Shown here: in pieces, positions 18,640-28,562 of the stretch
Layout of the letters: every line of letters begins with the position of its first letter
Position numbering within the stretch: position 1 is the stretch's first letter
NCBI GenBank assembly: GCA_014801225.1
Contig: JAAVEO010000017.1
Coordinates: 1 to 42,653 of the forward strand
Source of the DNA: Bacteroides sp.
GTDB lineage: Bacteria > Bacteroidota > Bacteroidia > Bacteroidales > Muribaculaceae
Length of the DNA: 42,653 nt
Direction: 5' to 3'
Made by a program: the position numbers and the translations under genes
The notes under the pieces: model-generated
The model's input: the letters and a program-made list of their open reading frames with translations, nothing else
Told to the model about the DNA's origin: nothing
Databases searched by the model: none

Positions 18640-21117
18640 ATGATTCGACTAAGAACTATTCTCGCGTCGGGAATGCTTTGTGTGGCTGCCATAGCCTTCG
18701 CCGACGGTAACATTACAGGTAAAGTCATAAGTAAAGACACCGGTGAGCCGGTAGACTTCGCTACGGTTCAGCTACTCACTTCAGCCGGTAAACCTCTCAC
18801 TATCGGTACCAACACCGATGAGAATGGAGTTTTCACTCTCCCGAAAGTAAAGTCGGGAAGCTATATTGTGAAGATTTCCAACGTAGGAAGTATCGAGCAG
18901 GAACGCCCGGTAAAGGTAGGTGCCGGAGATGTGAATGTCGGCACAGTCACCCTTGCCGATGATTCCAAGCTCCTTCAGGAAGTTGTAGTGGAAGGTATCC
19001 GCTCCCAGATGAGATTCGAGCTTGACAAGAAGGTTTTTTCCGTAGATGCCAGTATCGCCTCTGCGGGACAGAGCGCTAGCGAGTTGCTTGAGAATATCCC
19101 GTCTGTGGAGGTGGATCAGGATGGCGAGGTGTCTTTGCGCGGCAACTCTTCCGTCACAGTCTGGATCAATGGAAAGGAGTCAGGTCTCACCGCCGACAAC
19201 CGCGCCCAGATTCTTGAACAGATTCCGGCCGAGACTATCGAAAAGATAGAAGTCATCACCAACCCCTCGGCCAAATATAGCCCGGAAGGCACGGCCGGAA
19301 TCATTAATATCGTACTTAAGAAAGACCGCAAGGGAGGATACTTCGGAAGTGCGGAAGTGAGCGCAACATCTCGCGGCGGAGGCAACGCCTCTTTTAATTT
19401 CAACTATAACTCTCCCAAGTGGGAGACGTATGCAAGTGTCGGATTCCGAATGCGTCATAACACAGGCGGCAGTGAGATTCGACGCGACTATGGCGACGGC
19501 TATTTCATGAATGCCGATGGCACAAGTCCCAATCACGGTAATAACATCTTCCTTCGTCTCGGTGCCACTTATCATATCACGGATAACGATGCGATAGGAA
19601 TCAACGGATTTGGAATGTTCGGTCATCGCTGGGGAAAATCTTCCACTCTCTACACTTCTAATCTGCCCGGACAGTGGATTTCTGACCTAAACGACAGTCA
19701 TAATAAGGGTAATAGCCGTGGCACACATGGCGAGCTTACCTACAATCATACTTTTAGTGAATCTCACACTCTTGATATTACGGCGGGCTTCAACTATTGG
19801 GGCGGTCCCTCTTGGAATTCCTATAGCCAGAACTATACCTATCCTGACGATATAGAGACTGTTGAATTCGAGGAGAACACATATCAGGAGCAGGAACAGA
19901 AAATCAACACCCGCTCGTGGGAAGCAAAGGTGGATTATAGCAATGTAATCCGCGAATGGCTCAAAATCGAAGCCGGATTCCAAGGAAATTATAATAATGA
20001 GGATACCCCCGTGACTACTCTCCAGGGGTCGTCGCCATTTGATATGGAGCTGAATCCCAAACTCTGGAACCGCTTTATCTATCACAACAATATTTCAGCT
20101 CTTTATTTCACTCTCGGAGGCCGTGTGAAGAATTTCTCCTATTCTGCCGGTCTACGTGGCGAGGCTTGGCAGGTGGAGACAAAGTCGCTCACCTACGAGC
20201 AGCGCGACAATAAGCAGGATACACCTTGGTATAAGAAGGATTTCTTCTCTCTCTTCCCTTCGGTGTTCCTCTCTTATTCTCTTCCGAAGGATAATGAGGT
20301 GCAGATCAATTACACCCGCCGTATTCGTCGGCCTTGGGGAGGACAGCTCAATTCATTTGTGGATATTTCCAACCCTACCAATTACTCTTATGGTAATCCC
20401 GAGCTCGAACCGCAGTATGCCAACTCTTTCGAACTTAATTACCTTAAGTCGTGGACTTATCACATGCTGAGTCTTTCAGCCTATGTGCGCACTGCCGACA
20501 ACTGCATGAACCGCCTTACCTATCGCGACAATGACCAGCTTTACTCCACATGGGGTAATGCCGCCTCCACAACGGATCTTGGTGTGGAAATCGTAGGAAA
20601 GAACTCTCTCTTCAACGGCAAGCTTGATCTTACCACTACCGTAAACCTCTACAACAATCATATCTCCGATTGGAGGTTGACACTTCCCACGCTTGACCAC
20701 AAGACTGTGTCTATCAGCGGAGATTCCCGTAGTAGCTTCGCATGGGATGCCCGCCTGATGGCCAATGTGAAATTACCTTGGTCGCTCTCATTTCAGGCTA
20801 CAGGCCGCTATGCCTCCAGCCAGCTCAGCGCCCAGGGCACACGCTTCGGCGGATGGAGTGTTGACGCCGGCCTTCGCCGTGTCTTCGGCGACTGGTCGGT
20901 ATCCGTCAACTGCCGCGACCTCTTTGATTCTCGCCGTATGCGAAGCACTACCTTCGGCGACGGTTACTATGAAGAAAGCAAGCGTTGGCGCGGCGGACGC
21001 ACCGTGCGCCTCACCATCAAATACAGCTTCGGCAATATGAAGCAGAAACCCGGCAAACAGCGTCCCGACGGTGGCGACTCCATGGACTCCGGTTCCGACT
21101 TCGGCGAAATGGAATAA
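18640..21117 (+). CDS. TonB-dependent-receptor-like outer-membrane β-barrel protein
   Basis: This 825-aa protein has a signal peptide (MIRLRTILASGMLCVAAIAFA), then a carboxypeptidase-regulatory-like domain (ITGKVISKDTGEPVDFATV), then a plug-like domain with VVVEGIRSQMRFELDKKVFSVD and ENIPSVEVDQDGEVSLRGNSSVTVWINGK. A long β-barrel rich in aromatic alternation follows, as in the outer-membrane β-barrel family 3 receptors. It ends in an acidic tail instead of a terminal aromatic. No SusD gene is adjacent, so it is not a classic glycan pair. It may bind a siderophore, peptide or other ligand; the substrate is unknown. Confidence 0.9.
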   Translation: MIRLRTILASGMLCVAAIAFADGNITGKVISKDTGEPVDFATVQLLTSAGKPLTIGTNTDENGVFTLPKVKSGSYIVKISNVGSIEQERPVKVGAGDVNVGTVTLADDSKLLQEVVVEGIRSQMRFELDKKVFSVDASIASAGQSASELLENIPSVEVDQDGEVSLRGNSSVTVWINGKESGLTADNRAQILEQIPAETIEKIEVITNPSAKYSPEGTAGIINIVLKKDRKGGYFGSAEVSATSRGGGNASFNFNYNSPKWETYASVGFRMRHNTGGSEIRRDYGDGYFMNADGTSPNHGNNIFLRLGATYHITDNDAIGINGFGMFGHRWGKSSTLYTSNLPGQWISDLNDSHNKGNSRGTHGELTYNHTFSESHTLDITAGFNYWGGPSWNSYSQNYTYPDDIETVEFEENTYQEQEQKINTRSWEAKVDYSNVIREWLKIEAGFQGNYNNEDTPVTTLQGSSPFDMELNPKLWNRFIYHNNISALYFTLGGRVKNFSYSAGLRGEAWQVETKSLTYEQRDNKQDTPWYKKDFFSLFPSVFLSYSLPKDNEVQINYTRRIRRPWGGQLNSFVDISNPTNYSYGNPELEPQYANSFELNYLKSWTYHMLSLSAYVRTADNCMNRLTYRDNDQLYSTWGNAASTTDLGVEIVGKNSLFNGKLDLTTTVNLYNNHISDWRLTLPTLDHKTVSISGDSRSSFAWDARLMANVKLPWSLSFQATGRYASSQLSAQGTRFGGWSVDAGLRRVFGDWSVSVNCRDLFDSRRMRSTTFGDGYYEESKRWRGGRTVRLTIKYSFGNMKQKPGKQRPDGGDSMDSGSDFGEME

Positions 21118-21155
21118 TCTCCCCGTTACGTCCGATTTATAATTTGAATGAAATA

Positions 21156-21196
21156 CTCCCGATACACACTGAGCGCAGGATAGTGTGTATCGGGAG
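21156..21196. terminator. Terminator between receptor and lipoprotein genes
   Basis: A perfect 15-bp stem (21156-21170 with 21182-21196) is followed by CATTTATTTATTCTTC. It serves the receptor gene and, in the other direction, the convergent lipoprotein gene ending at 21231. Confidence 0.85.
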
Positions 21197-21230
21197 CATT
21201 TATTTATTCTTCTTTCTTTGAATACTTTCT

Positions 21231-22193
21231 TTAATTTTTAAATTTTAGTAGTCGCTTCTCTTTGAAGCACTGATCTCCCGAGAAAAGTCGTCCTCCTTGA
21301 CTTCGTATGGGGCGTTCTCCTTTTGATGTAGTGGTCCAGATAGATGAATAATACCGGTCTTCATCTTGGTTGGGGGAGAATAATCCCTCACGATAATTCC
21401 CGTCGAGAATTACAATGTCTTGAGACAATATCCCGCCCTGAGCAAGCAGTACGGCATCTGAATCATTCAAGCCATTCTTATCCACACCCGCCTTAATGTA
21501 ATCCACTACGATTGCACAAGCGTAAGGTGGTTTTGAGTCAATGATGACGGTGCCGATACCGAAATTCTCTTCAGAGATCTCCTCCATATCAGAGAGAAAT
21601 GACTTTTGATCTATATGGGCAAGAATAAATCGGAGGTAAGTGAGAAAAACTCCATGAGAGAAGCCATTCTCCTTACTCGAATCATTAGAGCCCGCTTTTT
21701 TCTCATTGTCGCTTGCCTGAAATTCCTGCGCCCATTTCAGGAAGTCGCAACGAGAGTTATTATTGAGAGTAAAATGTATTTTGTCATATTGCCCGGAGTC
21801 AAACAGGTACTCGGCTCGAAGCCTGACTACCGCATTTACAGAGTGGTGAAGATCCAATGAATCAGTATCAACGTCTGCTACAGATGTGTACCCCTGTTGT
21901 TCTCTTTGAACTCCGTTAAATACGAATGGAGCCGCATCCTTTCCCGTCAATGGAAGATTTTGGAGAAATTCTTCCCAGGATCCACGTGATGGGGTGGTAC
22001 GATAGAAACCGGCAGGTAAATGATATCGTGTCCTTACGGTCTGACTGTCTGAAAAATCACTTTTATTATCCTCATTCAATATGATAGTGTCAGAATCTGT
22101 GTCTTGCCGTGATTCTGAAGAGCCACATCCGGAAATACCTGTAAAGGTTAGAAATAATCCAAGGTAAAGCAGAGTAAAATAATTCTTTTTCAT
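21231..22193 (-). CDS. Predicted lipoprotein of unknown function
   Basis: I take the start at 22193, giving 320 aa, because MKKNYFTLLYLGLFLTFTGISGC then forms a complete signal peptide with lipobox (ISGC). A longer in-frame start at 22250 would place 19 residues before it. After the anchor comes a Ser/Asp-rich linker and a globular region with mixed α/β character. I do not recognise a family. Visible stretches include RTRYHLPAGFYRTTP and NFGIGTVIIDSKPPYA; no catalytic motif stands out. It is probably an envelope protein facing the periplasm or cell surface. Confidence 0.7.
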   Translation of the reverse strand: MKKNYFTLLYLGLFLTFTGISGCGSSESRQDTDSDTIILNEDNKSDFSDSQTVRTRYHLPAGFYRTTPSRGSWEEFLQNLPLTGKDAAPFVFNGVQREQQGYTSVADVDTDSLDLHHSVNAVVRLRAEYLFDSGQYDKIHFTLNNNSRCDFLKWAQEFQASDNEKKAGSNDSSKENGFSHGVFLTYLRFILAHIDQKSFLSDMEEISEENFGIGTVIIDSKPPYACAIVVDYIKAGVDKNGLNDSDAVLLAQGGILSQDIVILDGNYREGLFSPNQDEDRYYSSIWTTTSKGERPIRSQGGRLFSGDQCFKEKRLLKFKN

Positions 22194-22395
22194 GTTAGAG
22201 ATAGTTCTTAATAGTAAGAGTCGGTCCCTGTATCTCGTTTCATCTTTCAAGAAAAGGGTAAAAATATAAACAATATAACCTTGTAATAGTTCTCAGAAAA
22301 CGGACAAATATTTCTCTTTGATCGGATAGAATAATTCTTGATTTGGGATCTTGGCTACGGATGTTGTGACGAGGAAAAGCAGAAAAATGAAAGAA

Positions 22396-22428
22396 CCCCA
22401 TTTATCTGTAAAGGTCGGATAAATGGGG
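22396..22428 (-). terminator. Terminator downstream of the Pro/Gly-repeat protein gene
   Basis: An 11-bp perfect stem CCCCATTTATC/GATAAATGGGG (22396-22406 with 22418-22428). On the minus strand a short TTCTTTCATTTTTCT tract follows. It lies about 30 bp past the stop at 22459. Confidence 0.75.
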
Positions 22429-22458
22429 CTCTGATATTACTCTTAAGGATGTTTGGAA

Positions 22459-22992
22459 TCAGAGGTTGAAATAGTAGGTGCCGGTGGAGAGGGGAGCATA
22501 GAAATTGTAGTTGTTGCCGCGTAGGTAATAGCTGGTGTTGTAGGCCGGCATATCCACATTGCGATTCCACATCTGTGTCCACGGATTCCATGCGTTCACC
22601 ACCGTGACATTATACTGACATCCATTCCAATCGTAAGAGACATAGAGAGGCAATACTCTCCAGATTCCTTGCGCATCATAACCGCACGCCATCACCGTCT
22701 CGTACCCCTGGTCTTGCGCAACGGGAGAACCGAAACTTATATTGAGGCCTACCGACGGTCCGTATCCTCCCCAGCCGGGATTGCCCGCAGGGGGAGGGGC
22801 TATCATACCCGGACCGCCGGGAGCCGGCCTGAAACCGCCACCCGCTCCCGGAGCCGGAAGTGAATTCTGCGGCGGAGCCGGATTATATCCTCCTCCCGAT
22901 CCGGGAGCCGGAAATGAATTCTGAGCCATAGCGGGCACCGTTCCTAAAATCATGGCGCCAATCGCCATGCCAAATATCTTCGTGATTTTCAT
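22459..22992 (-). CDS. Secreted Pro/Gly-rich repeat protein
   Basis: I place the start at 22992, giving 177 aa, because MKITKIFGMAIGAMILGTVPAMA is a clean signal peptide and a strong ribosome site lies eight bases upstream. A longer start at 23022 is possible. The mature N-terminus has near-identical units of the type QNS[F/L]PAPG[S/A]GGG[Y/F]xPAP, a flexible linker, then a domain of about 100 residues ending in YLRGNNYNFYAPLSTGTYYFNL with many aromatics. The family is unknown to me. It could be a periplasmic or surface structural protein. Confidence 0.75.
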   Translation of the reverse strand: MKITKIFGMAIGAMILGTVPAMAQNSFPAPGSGGGYNPAPPQNSLPAPGAGGGFRPAPGGPGMIAPPPAGNPGWGGYGPSVGLNISFGSPVAQDQGYETVMACGYDAQGIWRVLPLYVSYDWNGCQYNVTVVNAWNPWTQMWNRNVDMPAYNTSYYLRGNNYNFYAPLSTGTYYFNL

Positions 22993-23005
22993 AGTATAAT
23001 CTCCT
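22993..23005 (-). promoter_or_regulatory. Strong Shine-Dalgarno site for the Pro/Gly-repeat protein
   Basis: The minus strand reads AAGGAG, then about eight bases, then ATG at 22992. Clear Shine-Dalgarno sites are scarce in this window, so this one decides the start choice and suggests efficient translation. Confidence 0.6.
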
Positions 23006-23072
23006 TTCTGACAATAAAACAATCAAAACCGCACTGCGGTTGCGAGGGGAAGACCTTTAGAAGCCATTGAAT

Positions 23073-23104
23073 TTTGCCGATATTCGAAATATTTATTAAA
23101 TTTG
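23073..23104 (+). promoter_or_regulatory. Promoter for glyS
   Basis: TTTG (23073-23076), a 20-nt spacer and TAAATTTG (23097-23104) match the Bacteroidota consensus fully, 76 bp upstream of the glyS start. Confidence 0.8.
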
Positions 23105-23180
23105 CGCTTTAATAGAGAAATCAACTTCACTCATGTGCGCGCAAGATGTGTGCGTCGGAGAATAATATAAGAGAAAAGAA

Positions 23181-24725
23181 ATGGCAAAACAGGAAGACGT
23201 CTTCAAGACGATTGTAGCTCATGCCAAAGAGTATGGGTTCGTTTTTCAGTCAAGCGAGATTTATGACGGCCTCTCCGCCGTTTACGACTACGGTCAGAAC
23301 GGTGTGGAGCTCAAGAACAATATCAAACGCTACTGGTGGGAGGCTATGACCATGCTCCACGACAACATCGTGGGTATTGACTCAGCTATCTTCATGCACC
23401 CCACTATCTGGAAGGCATCAGGCCATGTTGACGCCTTCAATGATCCCTTGATCGACAATAAAGACTCCAAGAAGCGTTATCGTGCCGATGTGCTTATTGA
23501 GGACGCCATCGCCAAAATCGACGAGAAGATCGACAAGGAAGTAGCCAAAGCCCGCAAACGCTTCGGAGAAAGCTTCGACGAGGCTATGTTCCGTGAGACA
23601 AATCCCCGTGTGCTCGAACACCGCAAGAAGCGCGATGAGCTTCACACTCGTTTCGCCGAGGCTATGAATGCCAACGACCTCAACGAAATCAAGCAGATTA
23701 TTCTCGATTATGAAATCGTAGACCCTGTGAGCGGCACAAAGAACTGGACTGACGTGCGCCAGTTCAACCTCATGTTCAAGACCGAGATGGGATCTACTGC
23801 CGATGGCGCGATGGACGTATATCTTCGTCCCGAGACGGCACAGGGTATCTTCGTCAACTATCTCAACGTACAGAAGACAGGCCGTATGCGTCTCCCCTTC
23901 GGTATCGCTCAGATAGGCAAGGCTTTCCGTAACGAGATCGTAGCCCGTCAGTTCATCTTCCGTATGCGCGAGTTCGAACAGATGGAGATGCAATTCTTCG
24001 TGCGCCCCGGCGAGGAACTGAAATATTTCGAATTCTGGCGTCAGACACGTCTCAAATGGCATGAGGCTCTTGGCCTTGGCAATGAGAAGTATCGTTTCCA
24101 CGACCACGAGAAGCTTGCCCACTACGCAAATGCCGCCACAGATATCGAATTCCTCATGCCCTTCGGTTTCAAGGAGGTGGAGGGTATCCATTCCCGCACC
24201 AACTTCGACCTCTCGCAGCACGAGAAATTCTCCGGCAAGAAGATCCAATACTTCGATCCCGAGCTTAACGAGAGCTACACTCCCTACGTCATCGAGACCT
24301 CTATCGGTGTCGACCGTATGTTCCTTTCCGTATTCTGCAGCTGCTATGAGAATCAGGACCTTGGCAATGGCGACAGCCGCGTAGTGATGCACTTCCCGCC
24401 TGCACTCGCTCCCGTGAAATGCGCTGTGCTTCCCCTCGTGAAGAAGGACGGCCTGCCCGAGAAGGCCCGCGAGATTCAGCATAAGCTCCGCTTCGATTTC
24501 ACTTGTCAGGTAGATGAGAAAGACTCTATCGGAAAGAGATATCGCCGTCAGGACGCTATCGGTACGCCCTACTGTATCACAGTTGACCATCAGACACTCG
24601 AAGACAACACCGTCACTCTCCGTCATCGCGACTCAATGGAGCAGGAGCGTGTGAATGTCGACGACCTTGAGAAGATCCTTTCCGAAAAGGTAAGCCTCAA
24701 CTCTCTGCTTCGTAAATTGCTCTGA
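23181..24725 (+). CDS. glyS: Glycyl-tRNA synthetase (dimeric type)
   Basis: This class II synthetase charges tRNA-Gly. The 514-aa chain is of the α2 type, not the separate α and β subunits of many proteobacteria. Motif 1 region and GVELKNNIKRYWW lie near the N-terminus. Motif 2 has IGKAFRNEIVARQFIFRMREFEQMEMQFF, and motif 3 ETSIGVDRMFL. The C-terminal anticodon-binding domain begins at PVKCAVLPLVKKDG. It is followed after 18 bp by the lemA-type gene, so co-transcription is likely. Confidence 0.97.
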   Translation: MAKQEDVFKTIVAHAKEYGFVFQSSEIYDGLSAVYDYGQNGVELKNNIKRYWWEAMTMLHDNIVGIDSAIFMHPTIWKASGHVDAFNDPLIDNKDSKKRYRADVLIEDAIAKIDEKIDKEVAKARKRFGESFDEAMFRETNPRVLEHRKKRDELHTRFAEAMNANDLNEIKQIILDYEIVDPVSGTKNWTDVRQFNLMFKTEMGSTADGAMDVYLRPETAQGIFVNYLNVQKTGRMRLPFGIAQIGKAFRNEIVARQFIFRMREFEQMEMQFFVRPGEELKYFEFWRQTRLKWHEALGLGNEKYRFHDHEKLAHYANAATDIEFLMPFGFKEVEGIHSRTNFDLSQHEKFSGKKIQYFDPELNESYTPYVIETSIGVDRMFLSVFCSCYENQDLGNGDSRVVMHFPPALAPVKCAVLPLVKKDGLPEKAREIQHKLRFDFTCQVDEKDSIGKRYRRQDAIGTPYCITVDHQTLEDNTVTLRHRDSMEQERVNVDDLEKILSEKVSLNSLLRKLL

Positions 24726-24743
24726 GCATAGATCCTTGAAAAG

Positions 24744-25334
24744 ATGAAACGCATTATCATCCGCATATTAGGAGTGCTGGTGGCTGTCATGGCCACCGGC
24801 TCTCTCACTTCCTGCAACTATAACTCCCTCGTGGAGCAACAGCAGGATGTTGATCAAGCTTGGGCACAGGTAGAAAACCAATACCAGCGCCGTGCCGATC
24901 TTATTCCTAATCTTGTAAACACCGTCAAAGGGTATGCCTCTCATGAAAGCGAGACTCTGGAGAAGGTGACGGAAGCTCGCGCCAAGGCCACTTCGATCAC
25001 TATCTCCGCCGACAACCTCGATGAAGAGACTCTCGCCAAATATCAGGCTGCCCAGAATGAACTTTCCCAGGCTCTCAAATCCCTCCTTGCAGTGCAGGAA
25101 GCCTATCCCGACCTCAAGGCCAACGAGAATTTCATGAATCTCCAGACCCAGCTCGAAGGCACCGAGAACCGTATCTCTACCGAGCGTATGCGCTATACCG
25201 AAGCTGTGCGGTCATACAATACTGCGATCAAGAAATTCCCCACCGTCATCTACGCCGGATGGTTCGGATTCAAAGAGAAACCGCAATTCAAGGCTCAGGA
25301 AGGTGCCGAAAAAGCGCCGGAGGTGAAGTTCTAA
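24744..25334 (+). CDS. lemA: LemA family lipoprotein
   Basis: This 196-aa protein has a signal peptide with lipobox (GSLTSC), then the conserved YNSLVEQQQDVDQAWAQVENQYQRRADLIPNLVNTVKGYA block of LemA proteins. The rest is mostly long helices, ending in W-F-G-F-KEKPQF. LemA proteins are membrane-tethered helical bundles whose molecular role is poorly known. It lies between glyS and an FKBP-type isomerase with short gaps, forming a likely envelope-related transcript behind the glyS promoter. Confidence 0.93.
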   Translation: MKRIIIRILGVLVAVMATGSLTSCNYNSLVEQQQDVDQAWAQVENQYQRRADLIPNLVNTVKGYASHESETLEKVTEARAKATSITISADNLDEETLAKYQAAQNELSQALKSLLAVQEAYPDLKANENFMNLQTQLEGTENRISTERMRYTEAVRSYNTAIKKFPTVIYAGWFGFKEKPQFKAQEGAEKAPEVKF

Positions 25335-25351
25335 ATTAATTCAAGCCCCTA

Positions 25352-25918
25352 ATGACTCATAGACTCAGATATCTCCTCATGAGCGGCGTTGCCGTCATGA
25401 TGCTTGCGGGAGTCGCATCCTGCGATAGCGATGGTCCCGACTCCGCCACTCAGGAATGGATCAATCTCAATCAGAAATATGTGGAAGAGCAGGCAGCCCT
25501 CAAAGTTGACGGCACCCCGGTCTATACACGTGTTTCTCCCGACTGGGCTCCCTCTGCGTTCGTACTCATGAAATGGCACAACGACAGGAGCTCCACTGCC
25601 AACAATCTCCAGCCTCTCGACAATTCCACATGCTATGTGAAATATGAATTCGAAGATGTGGAGGGAAATAAGATTCAGGATTCTTACGATTCCCAGACTT
25701 ATGGCGACAGTATATATCGTTGTCGTCCGTGCGATAATATCGTAGGCTTCTGGACAGCTCTCCGTCAGATGCATGTAGGAGATTCTGTCACAGTCGTTAT
25801 TCCGGCCGAAGCCGGCTATGGAAGCAACGATATGGGGTCGATCAAAGCATATTCCACTCTTATATATCATGTGAAGCTCAAGGCTGTCCCTGCATTTGAG
25901 ACACCACTTGAAAAGTAA
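25352..25918 (+). CDS. FKBP-type peptidyl-prolyl isomerase, lipoprotein
   Basis: This 188-aa protein has a signal peptide and lipobox ending at Cys24 (GVASC). The C-terminal half has the FKBP pattern: YVKYEFEDVEGNKIQDS, then GFWTALRQMHVGDSVTVVIPAEAGYGS, then AYSTLIYHVKLKAV. It would speed proline isomerisation during folding of exported proteins. The N-terminal half is divergent, and some FKBP pocket residues are not obvious, so activity may be low. The gene begins 18 bp after lemA. Confidence 0.88.
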   Translation: MTHRLRYLLMSGVAVMMLAGVASCDSDGPDSATQEWINLNQKYVEEQAALKVDGTPVYTRVSPDWAPSAFVLMKWHNDRSSTANNLQPLDNSTCYVKYEFEDVEGNKIQDSYDSQTYGDSIYRCRPCDNIVGFWTALRQMHVGDSVTVVIPAEAGYGSNDMGSIKAYSTLIYHVKLKAVPAFETPLEK

Positions 25919-25945
25919 TCGTATCAACTATACCTGACATTACCC

Positions 25946-28477
25946 ATGAAGACATCCAGACTGCTGTTGCTGTCGCTTGTAGGAGCCGGTTCTCTCGTAG
26001 CCGGGGCGGCTTCCATCCGCTTTACAAGCTATCGCCATGCTCCGGAAGTGCGCATACCGCTTCCTCCCGCCGTAGATTCTCTTTCGGCCAAAACCAATAA
26101 GTTCGATCCCTCGCAGCTTCTCGCCGCGCGAAAGTTCATGCGTCAGTATGAGGATCAGGATTGGACCACAGTCCTCCCCGATACCGCCGGAAAGGTACAG
26201 ACCTCCGGCGATGCCGATGTAGCTACACTCAATTCGTACACTACCAGGGTTCGTCCGGCCCGCTACACCAAAGGAAAACTCCGCCTCTCATCCACTTCTA
26301 TGGCCGAGGTGCTCGTGAATGGCGAATCCGTGGTAAAGAAGGCTGCCGCCGATTCTGCCGCCGTATCCCAGGAAGGAGACCTCGAGATGCGTCCTGCAAA
26401 GGAATATACCATTCAGGTGAATCTCCTTTCCCTTCCCTCCGATAAAAGCAAACCGGAATTCTCCCTTGAGTTCGAGCCCGAAGAGGGATACGACAATGTG
26501 GAGCTTGCCATGGGCAATGATAAGAAGCGGGTGTTTGAGATCGAGGATATCTACCTTGGTCCGCGTGTCACAGCCACCAAGCTTTCTCCCGATGGCAAAT
26601 ACATGATTGTACGCTACAAGGAGATGTTTGATGCCGACAATACCCGCTATTGGTCAGTGCTTCAGGAGACAGCCTCCGGTAAGATCATATCCGCCTCTGT
26701 TCCGGAAGGTGCGGATTGGATGCCTAATGCCAACCGCTATTTGTATCCCGTGAAGATGGATGGCGTTTACGACATATATGGTGTCGACGTCCCCTCCATG
26801 AATACATCCATCGTGATAAAGGGGATCCCCGATGTAGGATTTCTCCTGACTCCAGATGGTAAATCGGTAATATGCTACACAGATGTGGAGGGTAAAGCCG
26901 AAGAGGGTGTCATGCGTCGCATCAAGAGTCCTGACGACCGTCAGCCCGGCAATCGCGACCGTAATTATTTGTCTCGTTTCGATATAGCCACAGGCACCAA
27001 GACTCCTCTCGTATATGGAGGTTCCAATGCGTATGTGATGGATATAAGCCGCGACAGCCGCAAGCTTCTCTACATGACCATGCGCGAGACTCCGGAGGTA
27101 TGGCCTTTCTATGCCAATACCCTTATCGAGATGGACCTCAATACTCTTAAGACCGATACTATTGTAAAGGATGAGGGATCGTTGTACACTGCCAATTATT
27201 CCCCCGACGCAAAGCAAATTTTCCTGACCGGAGGTCCGAGTGCGTTCGGAGGTATCGGCAACAACTCCGGTGATCATCCCATACCCAACGACTTTGACCG
27301 TCAGGGTTTCCTCATGGATATAGCTACGCGTAAGGTCACTCCCATGACACGTGATTTCAATCCCTCAATCGAGGATGAGCCTGTCTGGAATGTTGCCGAC
27401 AACCGTATCTACTTCAAGGGAGAGGAGGGCTTCAATATGCCCGTATTCCGTCTTGATCCGAAGACCGGTAAGATCGATCGTCTGGATATAGGTGTGGATT
27501 ATGATGTGAATTTCTCCCTGCCGGAAAATTCCGCTGAATGGATGTCGTATGTGGGCCAGTCGCACACTCATGCCGGCGAAGCCTTCCTGCTCAATCTCAA
27601 GACCGGAAAACGCCGTGTGATAGATGATCCGCTTGCCGAGAGAATGTCGCATATCAATTTCGGAGAGATGTCGCCTTGGACCTTTACAGCTTCCGACGGC
27701 ACAGAGATCGACGGTGTGATGTGCCTTCCCCCCGATTTCGATTCTACCAAGAAATATCCCCTTATCGTATATTATTATGGCGGCACCTCTCCCTCCGCCT
27801 CTACGATGAGCCATCCGTATACTCCTCAGCTGTTTGCGTCGAGAGACTATGTGGTATATGTAGTCAATCCCTCCGGCACCACCGGTTACGGACAGGAATT
27901 CGCCGCACGCCACGTGAATGCGTGGGGTATCCGCACCGCCGATGATATCATCGAGGGTGTAAAGGAATTCTGCAAGCAGCATCCATTCGTGGATGAGAAG
28001 AAAATCGGATGTCTCGGAGCAAGCTACGGAGGCTTCATGACCCAGCTCCTTCAGACCAAGACGGATATCTTCGCAGCTGCAGTAAGCCACGCCGGTATCT
28101 CCAACGTCACCTCCTATTGGGGTGAAGGATATTGGGGCTACTCTTACAATGCTATTGCCGCCGCCAAGTCATATCCCTGGACCAACCCCGAGCTCTTCAC
28201 CAAGCAGGGTTCTTTATTCAATGCCGACAAGATTCATACTCCGCTCCTCCTTCTTCACGGCACACGCGACACCAACGTGCCCATCGGCGAGAGTATCCAG
28301 CTCTTCAACGCATTGAAGATACTCGGTCGCACTGTGGAATTCATCACAGTGGAGGACCAGGATCATGTAATCACCGACTACAACAAACGCATACTTTGGC
28401 AGAACACCATCATGGCATGGTTTGCCAAATATCTCCAGGACGATTCCCGCTGGTGGGATTCGATGTATGGAGAATAA
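25946..28477 (+). CDS. S9 family (prolyl oligopeptidase-like) exported peptidase
   Basis: This 843-aa protein has an N-terminal export signal, a β-propeller of about 450 residues with repeated SPDGKYM-type blades, and a C-terminal α/β-hydrolase. The nucleophile lies in GASYGGFM (Ser), the Asp in LHGTRDTNVPI and the His in EDQDHVI, which completes the triad of dipeptidyl-peptidase/acylaminoacyl-peptidase enzymes. It likely cleaves short peptides in the periplasm, matching the proteolytic habit of these bacteria. It starts 28 bp after the isomerase gene and is closed by a terminator. Confidence 0.94.
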   Translation: MKTSRLLLLSLVGAGSLVAGAASIRFTSYRHAPEVRIPLPPAVDSLSAKTNKFDPSQLLAARKFMRQYEDQDWTTVLPDTAGKVQTSGDADVATLNSYTTRVRPARYTKGKLRLSSTSMAEVLVNGESVVKKAAADSAAVSQEGDLEMRPAKEYTIQVNLLSLPSDKSKPEFSLEFEPEEGYDNVELAMGNDKKRVFEIEDIYLGPRVTATKLSPDGKYMIVRYKEMFDADNTRYWSVLQETASGKIISASVPEGADWMPNANRYLYPVKMDGVYDIYGVDVPSMNTSIVIKGIPDVGFLLTPDGKSVICYTDVEGKAEEGVMRRIKSPDDRQPGNRDRNYLSRFDIATGTKTPLVYGGSNAYVMDISRDSRKLLYMTMRETPEVWPFYANTLIEMDLNTLKTDTIVKDEGSLYTANYSPDAKQIFLTGGPSAFGGIGNNSGDHPIPNDFDRQGFLMDIATRKVTPMTRDFNPSIEDEPVWNVADNRIYFKGEEGFNMPVFRLDPKTGKIDRLDIGVDYDVNFSLPENSAEWMSYVGQSHTHAGEAFLLNLKTGKRRVIDDPLAERMSHINFGEMSPWTFTASDGTEIDGVMCLPPDFDSTKKYPLIVYYYGGTSPSASTMSHPYTPQLFASRDYVVYVVNPSGTTGYGQEFAARHVNAWGIRTADDIIEGVKEFCKQHPFVDEKKIGCLGASYGGFMTQLLQTKTDIFAAAVSHAGISNVTSYWGEGYWGYSYNAIAAAKSYPWTNPELFTKQGSLFNADKIHTPLLLLHGTRDTNVPIGESIQLFNALKILGRTVEFITVEDQDHVITDYNKRILWQNTIMAWFAKYLQDDSRWWDSMYGE

Positions 28478-28502
28478 TCCTGCCGGATAAAAAACATCTA
28501 AG

Positions 28503-28544
28503 CCCCGGGGCGCTCCGCATCTTGCGAAGACTCCGGGGCATTTT
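28503..28544 (+). terminator. Terminator after the S9 peptidase gene
   Basis: Arms GCCCCGG and CCGGGGC enclose a 22-24-nt loop and are followed by ATTTTTAAG. It lies between the peptidase stop and the small lipoprotein gene, 20 bp before the latter's start. Confidence 0.7.
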
Positions 28545-28562
28545 TAAGAACTTTATTGAAAT

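Noticed and set aside
18640..21117. SusC/SusD polysaccharide utilisation locus
   Set aside because: No SusD partner, glycoside hydrolase or hybrid sensor lies nearby; the receptor is a single gene.
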